Shown here: positions 1 through 10,738 of the stretch, piece after piece | How positions within the stretch are numbered: position 1 is the stretch's first letter | Layout: every line of letters starts with the position of its first letter | Origin: Cryptomeria japonica | Lineage: Eukaryota > Streptophyta > Pinopsida > Cupressales > Cupressaceae | NCBI RefSeq assembly: GCF_030272615.1 | Contig: NC_081414.1 | Coordinates: forward strand, 765,191,483 to 765,255,482 | Length of the DNA: 64,000 nt | Reading direction: 5' to 3' | Notes under the pieces: model-generated | Database searches by the model: none | The model's input: the letters and a program-made list of their open reading frames with translations, nothing else | Told to the model about the DNA's origin: nothing | Position numbers and translations under genes: made by a program

Positions 1-70
1 CAACTATGAAATGCATTACCCTAAGTCAACTTAAGTAAAGTGTAATTATGAGACATAATTTACACCAACA
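1..70 (-). repeat. Terminal fragment of an LTR related to the 468-bp solo LTR
   Basis: The first 70 bases resemble the last ~75 bases of the solo LTR at 56214-56681. Shared landmarks are an ACTATGAAATG start, AACTTAAGTAAAGTGTAAT in the middle and an exact TTACACCAACA end. The rest of the element lies left of the window. In minus orientation this is the U3 start (TGTTGGTGTAAAT). The bases after it (CTCCC) would be one target-duplication copy, but the partner is outside the window. Confidence 0.6.
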
Positions 71-1617
71 CTCCCTTACAATTTTGTCCTCATTTGGGCC
101 CTCACCTTGGTATTCATGTCCCAAGGCCTAATTGGAGCCCTAATTATGCTCACACCATCAAAATATCTCATAATTTTTAGAATGCACATCTCCTACCCCT
201 CTTTTCTTGGTCCTTGATTGGTCGATACCAGGGCACTAATGCTTTGGTCCTCCCAATTAGGGCCCATTTTGAGGCACCTTAACCGATAACATCATTTTGG
301 CAAGGACCTAGATCCCATGTTATCTCATATTGGAAAATTAAATTGTTTTTCAACAAGAAAGTATAAAAGTAGGTCTACCCCTCTCATTTTGATAACCACC
401 TAAGAGATTCATGCAATCAATTCAAGTGATCAAGCATTCAAATTCTAGTGAGAAAGAAATCAATCTTCTTTCAAGCATTAGAGTAGAAGTAAGTTCAAGA
501 ATCAAGCATTGGAGTTGACATTCATGTTCTATGTTTATGAAGACTTCATGAAACACTAATTCCTTGTGGAGACAAACAAAACTCCATTAAAAGGTACAAC
601 ATTAGTGTTTTAGACATTATTCAACATTTCCCTCAAAAAGATCAATTTCATTACTACAATTCAATTACATTTCATCTCTATTTCATGGTTAATTCTAAAA
701 TCAGGATTTGACCTAAGGAAAACCCCTATTCCCAACTTATGTCCCTTCTCTACTATGCACAAAAATGGGTATGGAGCTGCGGTATTCAGAATTGACTTTA
801 TTTACAGAGACGGACATGTTCCCCTTTGGATGGTGAAAAGTGCGAAGGACTACAACTATGGGAATTATGGTCTCAACATTTATGGAGCTCCTTCTAGGAA
901 CAAATCCGAACACTCTTACATTTCTCAAATCCAAGTTCGTGGATCGATCCAAAGATTGTAGCTTAGTGTTTATGCATTTTTACTTCAATTCCAACACATT
1001 TACCCTAATTTCAACACTTTCACAATTCAAAACCATGATGAATCTAATAGGATTTCTTAGTCCTATCCTTGCTTATTTGAGGCTAGCTAGATCTATTAGA
1101 TTCACCTCTCTTTAATGTAATGGTACCTAAGCCTAAAATTAGTGGTTTCTACTACATCTAGTGATGAAAACCCTAATTTTTCACCATTACAAAATCCATT
1201 CCTATCTTTCTAACTATAAATTGGTTGTTCTTACTGTGATGTTAGTATTGGTCCTTATTTAAAGCTACATATAGTAGCAAATAGATTATGACATGATTTT
1301 GAAGCATGATATGGTGTTTAATTTATGATTATTTGAAGTCGTCTTTAATTATTGTTGGAAATATGATATCTCAACTATGGGATTAAAAATCCTTTTAGTT
1401 GGGATATTGATTTGGATTCCTTATTTATGGTCAATAGAGTTATTCCTTTCTACGATAATTAAATTATAATTTCATAATCAACTCATTAAATGACTAATTA
1501 GGTGGCATAAATATTTGGAGAACCCAAATATGATATCTAAGTTTTGTTAACTTTTGCAAGCTAAAAAAATTGGTTGCATATTAGTTTTGATTTAAATTGT
1601 TTTCACAATGCAAAAGG
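71..1617. other. Unclassified AT-rich sequence, possibly LTR-like
   Basis: No recognisable protein is encoded here. Short open frames at 755-961 and 840-1115 match no family I know. A TATA-box-like TATAAAAG at 362-369 is followed by a stretch rich in CAAGCATT/TTCAAG words, reminiscent of an LTR U3-R-U5 or a small non-autonomous element. I cannot find matching termini or a second copy. From about 1150 to 1617 I see only AT-rich sequence. Confidence 0.35.
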
Positions 1618-1890
1618 ATTAGATTTTCAATTTTTTCTTACTAAAATGCACATAATAAAGATTGTTATACTAATGATACAATCTAGTATTATAATATAAT
1701 TATAATTATTTGGAGCAAATTTTCGGTGGGGGAGCAAATTTTTGAAATAAGCGAATTAGATTTTCAATTTTTTCTTACTAAAATGCACATAATAAAGATT
1801 GTTATACTAATGATACAATATAGTATTATAATATAATTATAATTATTTGGAGTGAATTTTTGGTGGGGGGAGCGAATTTTTGAAATAAGC
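1618..1890 (+). repeat. Two-copy 137-bp tandem repeat before LINE ORF1
   Basis: Copy 1 (1618-1754) and copy 2 (1755-1890) both begin ATTAGATTTTCAATTTTTTC and end TTTTTGAAATAAGC, with few differences by eye. The array stops about 22 bases before the LINE ORF1 start codon at 1913. It therefore sits where LINE 5'UTR promoter monomers would be; that reading is inference. Confidence 0.8.
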
Positions 1891-1912
1891 AAAATTTAGG
1901 GTTTCGAGGGTC

Positions 1913-3270
1913 ATGCAGACGCACAGGTCATGGGGTGATGAAGCGGTGGCAGATCCGATTCCCCCCAAGGATCCTTTCGGTAAGAACGGTGGTCATGTCC
2001 CTCAATGGGTTTTTTGAGGTGGCAAGTGGGTAGATACTATGATTTCTGTTGGTCTTCCTCGCCCTGGTGCGATCAATGGTTTTGAGGATTTTTCATGGGG
2101 TAAACAATCTAGGCGAGATTTTCCTACCTCTGCTTATTTTCAGGTGTTCTTTCATTAGTAGGGGAAATGGGGCTACCATTTGGGTGTCAAGGATCAGGGT
2201 GGTCGATGAACGGGAAAACGAAATGTTAGGGCATCTAAAAATAAGACTCGATAGGATTTGAAAAGTAAAGGAAATTCCACTATGCCACAGCAAAATTTAG
2301 GGGTTTTTGCTTGCCCTTTGTCAAATCCCGACCTGTCCTCGCAACCGTGGTCTATTTGGCTTCCAGTTCCCTTGATTGACGCCTCAGACTCTATTATGGG
2401 GAAAATGGCTCATGATCTCTCGGATTCGACAGTTATTATCCAGGTTTGGGGTGACTCCATTCCTCTTTCAAAGCTTCACTGTAAGATTCATGCACACTGG
2501 TAAGATTCATGTTCTATCTACAAATTCTTTTATTATTGTCTTTGATTCTGCAGAAGCTAGGGATAAGGCTCTGAGTGTTCCATTTTTTTGGCTTGGAAAA
2601 AAATTGATTTTTGTGGAAACTTGGAAACCTTTTTTTCAGCCCTCTGGGTTTGGTTCTAAGCAGGTCCCTTCCTGGTTTAAACTCCCTTTGTTACCTTCCA
2701 AATTTGTGGAATCTGACATTTTAAAAAGGATCGGGGACTCTTTTGGCAATTTTTTGTTGTCACATTCGGTGTTCGAAGATGGGTTGTTTGTGGTCAAAAT
2801 ATGTGTCTTACTTACAGTTAATGTTTCTCCTCCTCAAACTTGTAACATTCGGTCATCCTTTGGTATTTGGCGTCAAAACCTTATTAGGGATTCTGTGTAA
2901 TTTGGTCGTTCTTCGGTGATTATGGATTCTCCCTTATTTTTTCACATGAAAAAGATTAAATTTGGTTCAGGAGTCATTGATTCATCAATTGATAAGAATG
3001 TTGAACTGTTTGCTTGGATTTAAGATCATGTAGGGGTTCAAGATTCTCATTTGGCTTATGTTCCTCCCCCTTTGGAAAAAAATGTCTCAACTACGGTTAC
3101 TTCAGATTTGCCTCATTGCTCTGCTCCTTCTCCTATTGTCGGCTTTGGTAATGTCTCTAATTTAGATAATATCAATGATATTTTGAATTTGGGAAAATAT
3201 TCTTTGTATTCTAGTGGTTTAGAGAAGAACTTGAGGGCTGAGTTGGAAACTCCTTGGTTGGGTAGGATAG
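1913..3270 (+). pseudogene. LINE ORF1, 5' part (DUF4283-like RNA-binding protein)
   Basis: In plant L1 LINEs, ORF1 encodes a nucleic-acid-binding protein that coats the LINE RNA. The ATG at 1913 opens a frame running to about 2490, where it shifts to the frame used up to 3270. The region at about 2500-2770 has the DUF4283 pattern: hydrophobic strands, a W-x-P-x-F segment (WKPFFQPSGF), then a W-x-x-LPLLPSKF loop and an IG-x-x-x-GNFLL helix. The CCHC knuckle often found after it is not visible. Stops occur near 2019, 2157, 2262 and 2898. The frame is cut at 3270 by element A and resumes at 19775. This is a dead copy. Confidence 0.7.
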
Positions 3271-4049
3271 TGCATACGATGAAAATGGATAACAACAATG
3301 TTGAAAGACTAAATGAATTCAACCACAAAACCCTAGCCTAACAACAACAAAGATCCACCATAATATATGAAGATTACCTAAGACAATGCAAATCAAATGA
3401 AATCACAAAGATTATACCATCACATGTCCAATAGGGTTTGGATCTCCATTCTTCCTATCTCCATTGATCTTGCTTGATATATTTGCTCTCAGATTTTATG
3501 TGCACAAGAGCTCAACAAAGAACAGAATGTGGTTGCAAGTAAGATCGCATATGAAAGTGCAAAGTGTAGTGTAGTCGAGTGCATAATTGAGTTAGCCAAG
3601 GTTTGATAATGAAGGAAGCATCTCCTTATATAGAAGACACTACATGAAATGGAGGGATAAGATTCAGAGGTGTAAAAAGAGGTCGGCTATGATTAGAGGG
3701 TAGGTAGAGAAAATAATAAAATAATAAGAGGGTAGGTAGTGTATGAATTAAGAGATGAATGACATGTGTCATAGGTAGAAAAGGTTAATGAATTAATTAA
3801 ATAAATAAAGATTTATTTAATTAATAGTAGAAGTGGGATCAATTAAATAAATAAAATATTTATTTAATTTAGGAAAAGGGTAATTTAAATAAATAAATGT
3901 ATTTATTTAAATGAGAAATAAGACCTGAAGAGGATAAATGAATTAATTAAATAAATAAGGATTTATTTAATTAATAGAAGAATTAGGCTTAAATAATTAA
4001 ATAAATAAAATATTTATTTAATTAGACTGGACAATTTTAGGTGTCTACA
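3271..4049 (-). repeat. Element A 3' LTR
   Basis: This 779-bp direct repeat of 18999-19774 has TG...CA ends; read on the minus strand it starts TGTAGACACC. A TATA box (TATATAAGG, minus strand) lies near 3630-3640. U3 contains four consecutive AT-rich imperfect palindromes built from TTAATTAAATAAATA and its complement (about 3785-4022). Differences from the other LTR are few by eye. Confidence 0.93.
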
Positions 4050-4063
4050 TTTTGCCCCTCTTT
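4050..4063 (-). promoter_or_regulatory. Element A polypurine tract
   Basis: On the minus strand AAAGAGGGGCAAAA lies directly before the 3' LTR start TGTAGACACC. This is the position and composition expected for the primer of plus-strand DNA synthesis. Element C has the same tract at 60110-60123. Confidence 0.88.
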
Positions 4064-4300
4064 GAGACAATGCAGCTTGTCACGTTGTTTCAAAGAAGAT
4101 AAGATGAACTGATACAAAGTTTCCCCAAGATGAGAATGATATTCCCCCTCGAGAGATTGGATGAAAATGTCTGGAAAGATCGTAGACAATCTCTCGATAA
4201 GAAAGAAAGGCTAGAACAGATTGGCTAGATAGGATAGAGTGACAAAGTCACGGGATAATGAAGACTGACTCGGGAGACTAGGGTTGGTTCTAGGGCAGTC

Positions 4301-4310
4301 TATAAAATAG
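4301..4310 (+). promoter_or_regulatory. TATA box of the antisense PMD gene
   Basis: TATAAAATAG lies 98 bases before the ATG at 4399, on the strand opposite to element A's own genes. It is followed by a short CT- and A-rich leader. The placement fits a plant core promoter for the spliced PMD gene; no transcript evidence is available here. Confidence 0.6.
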
Positions 4311-4575
4311 ACCACGAGGGGAATACATCCTCATTCTCATCCACACATCCAAGAGATCAGAGTGCAGAGCGAAAATAGAGGAGCAGCAGTTAGCAGCGAT
4401 GACATTGGTACATAGATTCGATTGCGTTCATCAATTTCAAAGGCCTGCAGATGGAGGAGAGCCGGTAAGTACCACAAAACCTCCTTGTACTTTGTCACAT
4501 TAATTGTTGTCATAAATGCTTGCTAGGTAGTGCAATAAATGTGCTTTAGGATAATGTCAAAAATTGTCAAAAACA

Positions 4576-4850
4576 TCGAGGCGCGTCTGCATTGGTGCCA
4601 GGCGTGTCTGGGTTAGCTATGCGTCTCTGTCTTTGTGCCAGGCGTGTCTATGAATTCAGCAGCGTCTATGTCAGATGCAAATGCATCTGTGTTGTGTAGA
4701 CATGTTTGTGCAATGTAGGTATGTCTATGTAGGATAGGCGCATCTTTGCAGAGCATAGGTACATCTAAGTATATCAGGCGCGTCTGTGCATAGCAAGCGC
4801 GTTTATGCAGTATGTAAGCGCGCTTATGTCATGAAGGCGCATTTGTGTCT
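4576..4850 (+). repeat. Dispersed GCGTCT-type motifs in the left spacer of element A
   Basis: Short degenerate repeats around GCGCGTCTGTG, GGCGTGTCTG and AAGCGCGTTTATG recur about every 25-35 bases. The reverse-complement form (CAGACGCG) is clustered in A's leader at 17215-17430 and 18630-18900. Function is unknown. Confidence 0.6.
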
Positions 4851-5058
4851 TCAAGGTCAAATCGACAGTTCTGTGATGAACATACACTATCGATTGGATA
4901 AGTTGTTGAGAGGATACACTCAAGCAGGTCCTCTAGGGAAGACTAGGATAGCAGATAGGGCTAGGTTTGACAATTCTGTGATAGAACATACGTTGCCAAT
5001 TAGGAAACTACTCAAGAGGATTCACTCAAGTAGAGGCCCTAGGATAGGATAGATCAAG

Positions 5059-5475
5059 GCACTGTGTGATGAACAGTGAGTGCCAAGATATAGTACTTTG
5101 TGATGAACAGGGAGTACCAATAGGAGCAGCACTTTTTGATGAACATGGAGTGCAAATATGAGCAGCACTTTGTGATGAACAGGGAGTGCAAAACTCGTAG
5201 TACTTTGTGATGAACAGGGAGTACCACTAGGATAGATAGCAACACTTTGTGATGAACAGTGAGTGTCACTAGGATAGAAGCAACACTTTGTGATGAGCAG
5301 TGAGTGTCACTAGGATAGAAGCAACACTTTGTGATGAATAGTGAGTGTCACTAGGATAGAAGCAACACTTTGTGATGAACAGTGAGTGTCACTAGGATAG
5401 AAGAAACACTTTGTGATGAACAGTGAGTGTCACTAGGATAGAAGAAACACTTTGTGATGAACAGTGAGTGTCACT
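5059..5475 (+). repeat. 11-copy ~38-bp tandem repeat in element A spacer / PMD intron
   Basis: The unit is roughly CACTTTGTGATGAACAGTGAGTGTCACTAGGATAGAAG. Eleven copies are visible: the left five are more diverged and the right six are nearly identical. Within each unit ACACT pairs with AGTGT, so each copy can fold as a small hairpin. The array lies in the 3' spacer of the retrotransposon and also inside the predicted intron of the antisense PMD gene. Tandem arrays in this spacer are known from Ogre-type elements as a source of satellites. Confidence 0.9.
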
Positions 5476-7411
5476 TTGACTGACATGATTGTTTTGCTTG
5501 ACTGCAGGAGTATTTGCCTATGCTAGAGTCACAAGAGAGATTCCCGTCGATGCAAAGATTACGACTAGACCTGACATTCGAGGACCGAGCTGCTATTGAG
5601 GCTATGGGTCTGAGATATATCTTGTATGTGCCTAAGTTTTAGGCGAACATGGGGTTGCTGACTGTGCTTTCTAAGAGGTGGCATTCTGAGACATGCACTT
5701 TTCATTTGCCTAAGGGTGAGATGACAGTCACCTTGGAGGATGTATACAGAATTCTAAGGATACCAATCGATGGGGAGATGATACCCTATGATCAAGATGG
5801 AGACAAGGAGTCCCTCAGATGAGTGTTTCAGGATCCAGGCCTAGAGATGAGGGCAGGACATGTGGCATGGGATACCATGATAGCGACAGGACTGGCACTA
5901 CCAGCAGTGCTAGGAGGAATGATCAGTGGGTTCCTGTGTCCAGATAGGGTGACACGAGGGTTGGTTGTGCGCTAGGGGAGCACCTCAAAGACACTGGTTA
6001 CACAACACACCAGATATGCCTGGGGACCGTGCGTGCTGGCACACTTATACTATGAGCTGCATCAGTTTGTTTATCATGGATCCGTAGGATTGGGCTGCAG
6101 AGTTACATTGCTGCAGGTATGGACATATGAGCATCTATCGGTTACTCGACCAATACATTTCAGGGGTAGGGGTCATGGACGCAGCTTTGTGCATTTATAT
6201 GATATGATTACATCACAACCACAGATTGGCAAGCTGGAGCATTGGCGTCGAGTCCTACATGAGATCGACACTGTGATATGGAGGTTGTACCGTGAGTGCG
6301 AGCAGTGGGAGGATGATGCAGTGGATCTACCTTATACCTTCTAGAGCAGATACCTGATTGGGCGGATGCCCTATGTATTGGAGAGATAGCTGATTGATAA
6401 GGTGTGCAGGCAGTTTGGCCATATTCAGCGGATGCCATGGGGTTCCGAGATGTATGCTCGGACAGTCAGGGATCAAGCACACTTTGGGCCATTGCTATCA
6501 TATGATCAGGCAGTGATGCAGCTAGTAGAGATGGTGTCGATGCCATGGGATATGTGGCCGAAGATTGAGGATGCAGGCATGGATGCAGAGTACATGACAT
6601 ATTGGGCTGAGCATCCCTTTCCATGACTGATAGACCTAGGAGAGCCTCTAGATGGAGATGGTGGTTGGGATGTAGATGATGATGGAGATGGTGGGGGGAG
6701 AGGCCGACAGAGGAGATGGGGTGCTGTTGGAGAGAGGAGGGTGGTTCCACAAAGAGGAGTGGAGAGGAGAGGTAGGCTTAAGTGGTGAGGGGTCGTAATG
6801 GATTACCACTACAGGTGCCAGCAGCACAGGGTCCTAGACAGGTGAAGGGATAGGGGCACAGGCAGGTACAAGAAGAGGTACAAGTACCAGTATAGGGGGA
6901 GCCACAAGCAGAGCAACAGGGGGCTGAGGAGGAGGAGGATGAGTTGCTTGAGCTGAGGGAGATATGCCAGGGATAGGCAGATGAGATTCAGGACCTGGAG
7001 AGGGAGACAACTAGGCTCAAGAGGCGACTGAGGGAGATAGAGCATGAGCGGGATCAGGCTATCTAGTGCTATACTGAGGCTGAGACAACACTAAGGGCTA
7101 GAAGGTAGGCGGCAGAGGACACAGGGGCTAGATATGCCTATGTTCTAGGGGCAGGAGAGGAGATAGGTTACTGGTGAGACCTATATTACGGGGCAGTGCC
7201 ACTAGAGCAACGGGCGAGGAGCTTCCGCAGACCATTGTGGACAGCGACGACTATAGGAGGGAACCAGAGGAGACAGGCGTCCAGCGGTGGGGTTATGGGT
7301 CCTCCACCACTACCAAATAGAAGGGGCAGGAGAGATGATCCTGGGGTGGGTCCTTCTAGGGCTCAGACTTCGTCAAGGCCAGGCGGCTCTGAGGTAGGGA
7401 GTTCATCATAG

Positions 7412-9058
7412 CCATAGAGGGCTCCCTATGTATCAGTTTTGTACCATTTTGTATGATGATGTAGACACCTTCGGGTGATTTTGTAGCCATATGTATTTTG
7501 ACATCCTTGTATCATGACACTTTTGTGATTATATATATATGAGATGATTCATCTTTGCAGCAGCTATATGCATGCGTACCTATGTGATGAGATGTTTTAT
7601 GATGTAAGTGTTATGTGATGCTTATGTTAGGGATGCAAATATGTACATGATGGAATGTAATATATTTTTGTTCTTTTATGTTTTTAAATGTTATGTATGA
7701 TGCAAATGCGAATGTATGAAATGCAAATGAATATGATAGTGCAAAGAATTGTTTACATGATGAGAATGTAAAATGTGCTAACACGTGTTGTGTGCAGGAT
7801 ATGATGCAATTGTGATATCTATATGCATGTATGAAATGAGATACTAATATGTGATAATGCAGGTGCAACTACATGAAATGCAAATATTTTTTTTTGGGTG
7901 TGTCATTATACTCAGTCATGTGATAGCAGGCTGCATGGACTCAAGAAGGACAATGGAGGTCAATCAAGAAATGGGGATGGAAGATAGAAGATATGAAAGT
8001 GAATGAGCTTCTTGTGCATTATCATCATTGAGCTTTATTATGGCAAGTAGGTTATGACAATCGAGGCATATGTTTGACCTTGAAAGTCATTGTACCTATT
8101 TGGATGGAGATAAGACAGTTGCAAACAAGGAATGCCCTAGTTAACACTAGACTCTCAGTGTCCTCATATCCTTGGACAAGTCATAGCATTACTAAGAGAC
8201 AATCCACAGACAACAAAGAAAATAGGTGACGATACCTCATCCTCACCTTTCTAGTCAAAGACATCTTGGAGATAAAAATCTCTAGTCGGAGACATCCTAG
8301 AAAAGCTAAAAGACATGTCACCAAAAAGATAAAATCAAAAGAAAACCAAGACTCGACACCAACATCCACTATAGTCCTCAAGTTTAGTGTCTCTTGTCAC
8401 TTATATAAGTCTAGTTGATTGTGGTCACAATGTTTACTTTCACAAAAGGATAGATAGCACTGAACCATATGTTGTCTGAGTCTGTTGAAAGATTTGATTT
8501 GTTGAAGCCCGTTGTTGCTGCTGTGTCTCATCTGAAACTGATTGAATCCATGAAACTGATACTTTATTGCGGAGAAGATGAAAATTTATTGTGGATTTGC
8601 GATGCAAATGTTGCTTTATTGCGGATTGTGCATGGATAGACTGAAGAAAACTGGAAGAAACTGTACTCCTCGAAACATGTGATGTTCTTAGTTTCACACC
8701 CATTATTAGATGTAGGATTAGCCTTAGCCACAGATAGGAGCTGATTTATTATGAATGGAAAGAGGGGTGAAAAGGGGGTTATTATGGATGGCTAACCAAT
8801 CTTAGGTAGATCAATGACAAGCCATGATGGGAATGTCTAAAGTTTATTATGGATGTATAGGCTTGTGAGTGTGTGCAAAGTGAAAGGATGAAGATGAATC
8901 CTGAACGAGGAAGGAGCAATGTCTCTACGCATGGCGTTGGTGACCCAGTTTTCACCATGGTACTTGCCCAGGGCGCCACCGAAGTGGTTTTCACCTTTGG
9001 ACGAAATGTTTTTTTTAATTGATTTTTTTGTATTTTCGAATTAGGATATTCTGAAGAG
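7412..9058. other. Element A spacer without recognisable genes
   Basis: This stretch lies between the end of the PMD gene and the end of A's integrase. It contains AT-rich words (ATGATG/ATGCAAATG) at 7500-7900 and a T-rich tract near 9008-9040. The stretch at about 8915-9040 resembles 61870-62040 of element C (TACTTGCCCA...GCACCA/GCGCCACC then poly-T), so part of it is conserved between A and C. I see no coding region. Confidence 0.6.
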
Positions 9059-9664
9059 CTATGTGTAAAACCTATGAAGGTGCATGCTGTTGATAGGATC
9101 CTCCAAAGGTTCACCCTCTATGGTTGAGAGTTGATATGCACTAGATCCATATGCTACTGTGATGATGTAAGGACCAAGCCAGTTTGGTTCAAATTTGCCC
9201 TTCTTCTCTCTGTCTTGTTGAATTTTAGGATTTTCTCTGAGAACCAAGTCACCTACCTCAAATGTGTGAGGCTTCACTTTATGATTGTAACTGCGACTCA
9301 TATGTTTTTGATAAGCCTTGAGATGATTAAAAGCAGTTTGTCTTCATTCATCCAATAGTTCAAGTTCTTGTAAGCGAGAGACCCTATAGTCTTCATCACT
9401 GATAATGTTTTGCAAAGAGACTCATAAAGAGGGTAACTCAACCTCAATAGGCAAGATAGCTTCAGTGATGTAGACAAGTGAATAGGGTGTAGCTCCTGTA
9501 GGTGTGCGGATACTTGTGCGGTAGGCCCAAAGTGCGGGATTAAGTTGGATATGCCAATTACGGCCAGCATCGTCGACTGTCTTTTTCAAGATTTTAAGGA
9601 TTGTTTTATTAGACGCCTCAGCTTGACCGTTACCTTGGGGGTAATATGGAGTGGAGAAACGATG
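9059..9664 (-). pseudogene. Element A integrase, C-terminal part
   Basis: On the minus strand this carries the last catalytic Glu of the DDE triad in NGQAEASNKTILKILK (about 9600-9640). It continues through AYRTSIRTPTGATPYSLV to the GPY/F-type C-terminal module (FEVGDLVLREN ... KGKFEPNWLGPYII ... AYQLSTIEGEPL) and ends at the stop at 9059. Stops occur near 9360 and 9430. The upstream half of the enzyme lies at 10739-11573, on the far side of the inserted solo LTR. Integrase inserts the element cDNA into the chromosome; this copy is inactive. Confidence 0.88.
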
Positions 9665-9669
9665 GGAAA

Positions 9670-10733
9670 TGTAGACACTTAAAAATAATTATTTTAATTA
9701 TTTTTAATTCCTCACATAATTAATTAATTAATTATGTTAATTAAAATTATTCTCAATATTAATTAAATATAATTAATATTGTCACTATAGCATATGATTT
9801 ATTTACTAAATCAATCCCTTTATTTATTCTTCTAAAAAATCAAATCCTCACAAATCTTCTTCTTAGCTAATTAATTTCAATTAATTAGTTAACCTACATG
9901 ATTCCTACAAATCATCTTCTTAATTCATCATTAACCTAATAAATTCTTCTAGAAACTCCCTAAACTCACTTAACATTATTCTTCTAATTTTTAATTCCCT
10001 CCACTCATTCTCTCTCTTAGTCAAATTCTCCTATAAATATAAATCCCACCGAACATTTCCTCTAATTCCCCTCCTAATGAGTCGTTAATGGCTAATCATC
10101 ATGATTAGCCACAAAGTCAACTCTTTGTCCTTTCATCCAGCCACCAGCTTTAGATGCTCTTTTTATAGATGAATATAAGATTTTTCAAAATCTCAGATTC
10201 CTCTAGGCATTTCCCTCTTCCAAGGAATTTTTAATTCCTCCAATGCATCTTGTAGAGTGGGGAGATACGAAATGCCTTTAAGGCATATTTCTTGGTCTCC
10301 ACACCCTCTCTTGGACCTTGTGTGACCTCACAAGTAAATCTTAGCCCTTCATCTTGAATTCATCCTAGCCATCCGTTTTCCTCTCCTCTTCCTATAAAAT
10401 AGGGTTCCATTCCTTCGTTTGAACATCTTGAAATCCAGTAAGCTTATGCTACCCTTTTGAGCCCAGGAAATCATCTTGGCAACTTGATCATCTCATCTTT
10501 ATCATTCATCCTTATCATTTGTGCACAATATTGGAGAGCCATCCACATCCAGCAATCAAAGGAGCACATCAAGTGGAGCATTATCAAGGGGCGCCTTCAC
10601 TTCATCAAGCTCAATCCGAAGGAGAAGGTAAAATAGCAAGGTGAAATGGTCTTTTATGATATTTTAGCATTCTGCATGTTTATTTCATTATGTTTTGATC
10701 AGTTTACCTTTCAAATCCGGTTTCCCCTCTTCA
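9670..10733 (+). mobile_element. 1,064-bp solo LTR of the element C family, inside A's integrase
   Basis: It begins TGTAGACACTT and ends CCCCTCTTCA, flanked by the 5-bp duplication GGAAA (9665-9669 and 10734-10738). It is the reverse-orientation counterpart of element C's LTR at 59015-60109, matching along its length (for example the GACACTATAGCATATG-type region, TATAAAATAGGG, and AAGGAGAAGGTAAAATAGCAAG). There is no internal sequence, so it is a solo LTR left by LTR-LTR recombination. TATA boxes lie near 10031 and 10391. Confidence 0.93.
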
Positions 10734-10738
10734 GGAAA

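Larger units (their letters stand above)
4399..7411 (+). pseudogene. Antisense plant-mobile-domain (MAIN-like) gene in element A, two exons, decayed
   Basis: Exon 1 (4399-4464) encodes 22 residues and ends CCG|GTAAGT. The intron is 4465-5507 and ends GACTGCAG. Exon 2 begins in phase 0 with GAGTATTTGCCT and stays in the same frame to about 6780. Exon 2 shows the PMD (PF10536) pattern: a RWHSETCTFHLP segment, GEMTVTLEDV, a long helical region with LIGRMPYVLER and VCRQFGHIQRMP, then a Gly/Asp/Arg-rich tail. A frame change near 6780 leads into a coiled-coil segment (EEEEDELLELREI...) and a basic, Pro/Ser-rich end at 7411. Stops in exon 2, mostly TAG, make it non-functional. PMD proteins are known both as silencing-related plant proteins and as passengers of transposons. 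It lies antisense between pol and the 3' LTR of A. Confidence 0.75.

Noticed and set aside
1895-1907. Telomere-like TTTAGGG
   Set aside because: A single isolated unit before the LINE; not a telomeric or interstitial telomere array.
5508-7411. PMD coding as a functional host MAIN-like gene
   Set aside because: It is enclosed by element A's LTRs and has several stops and a frame change, so it is annotated as an element-borne pseudogene.
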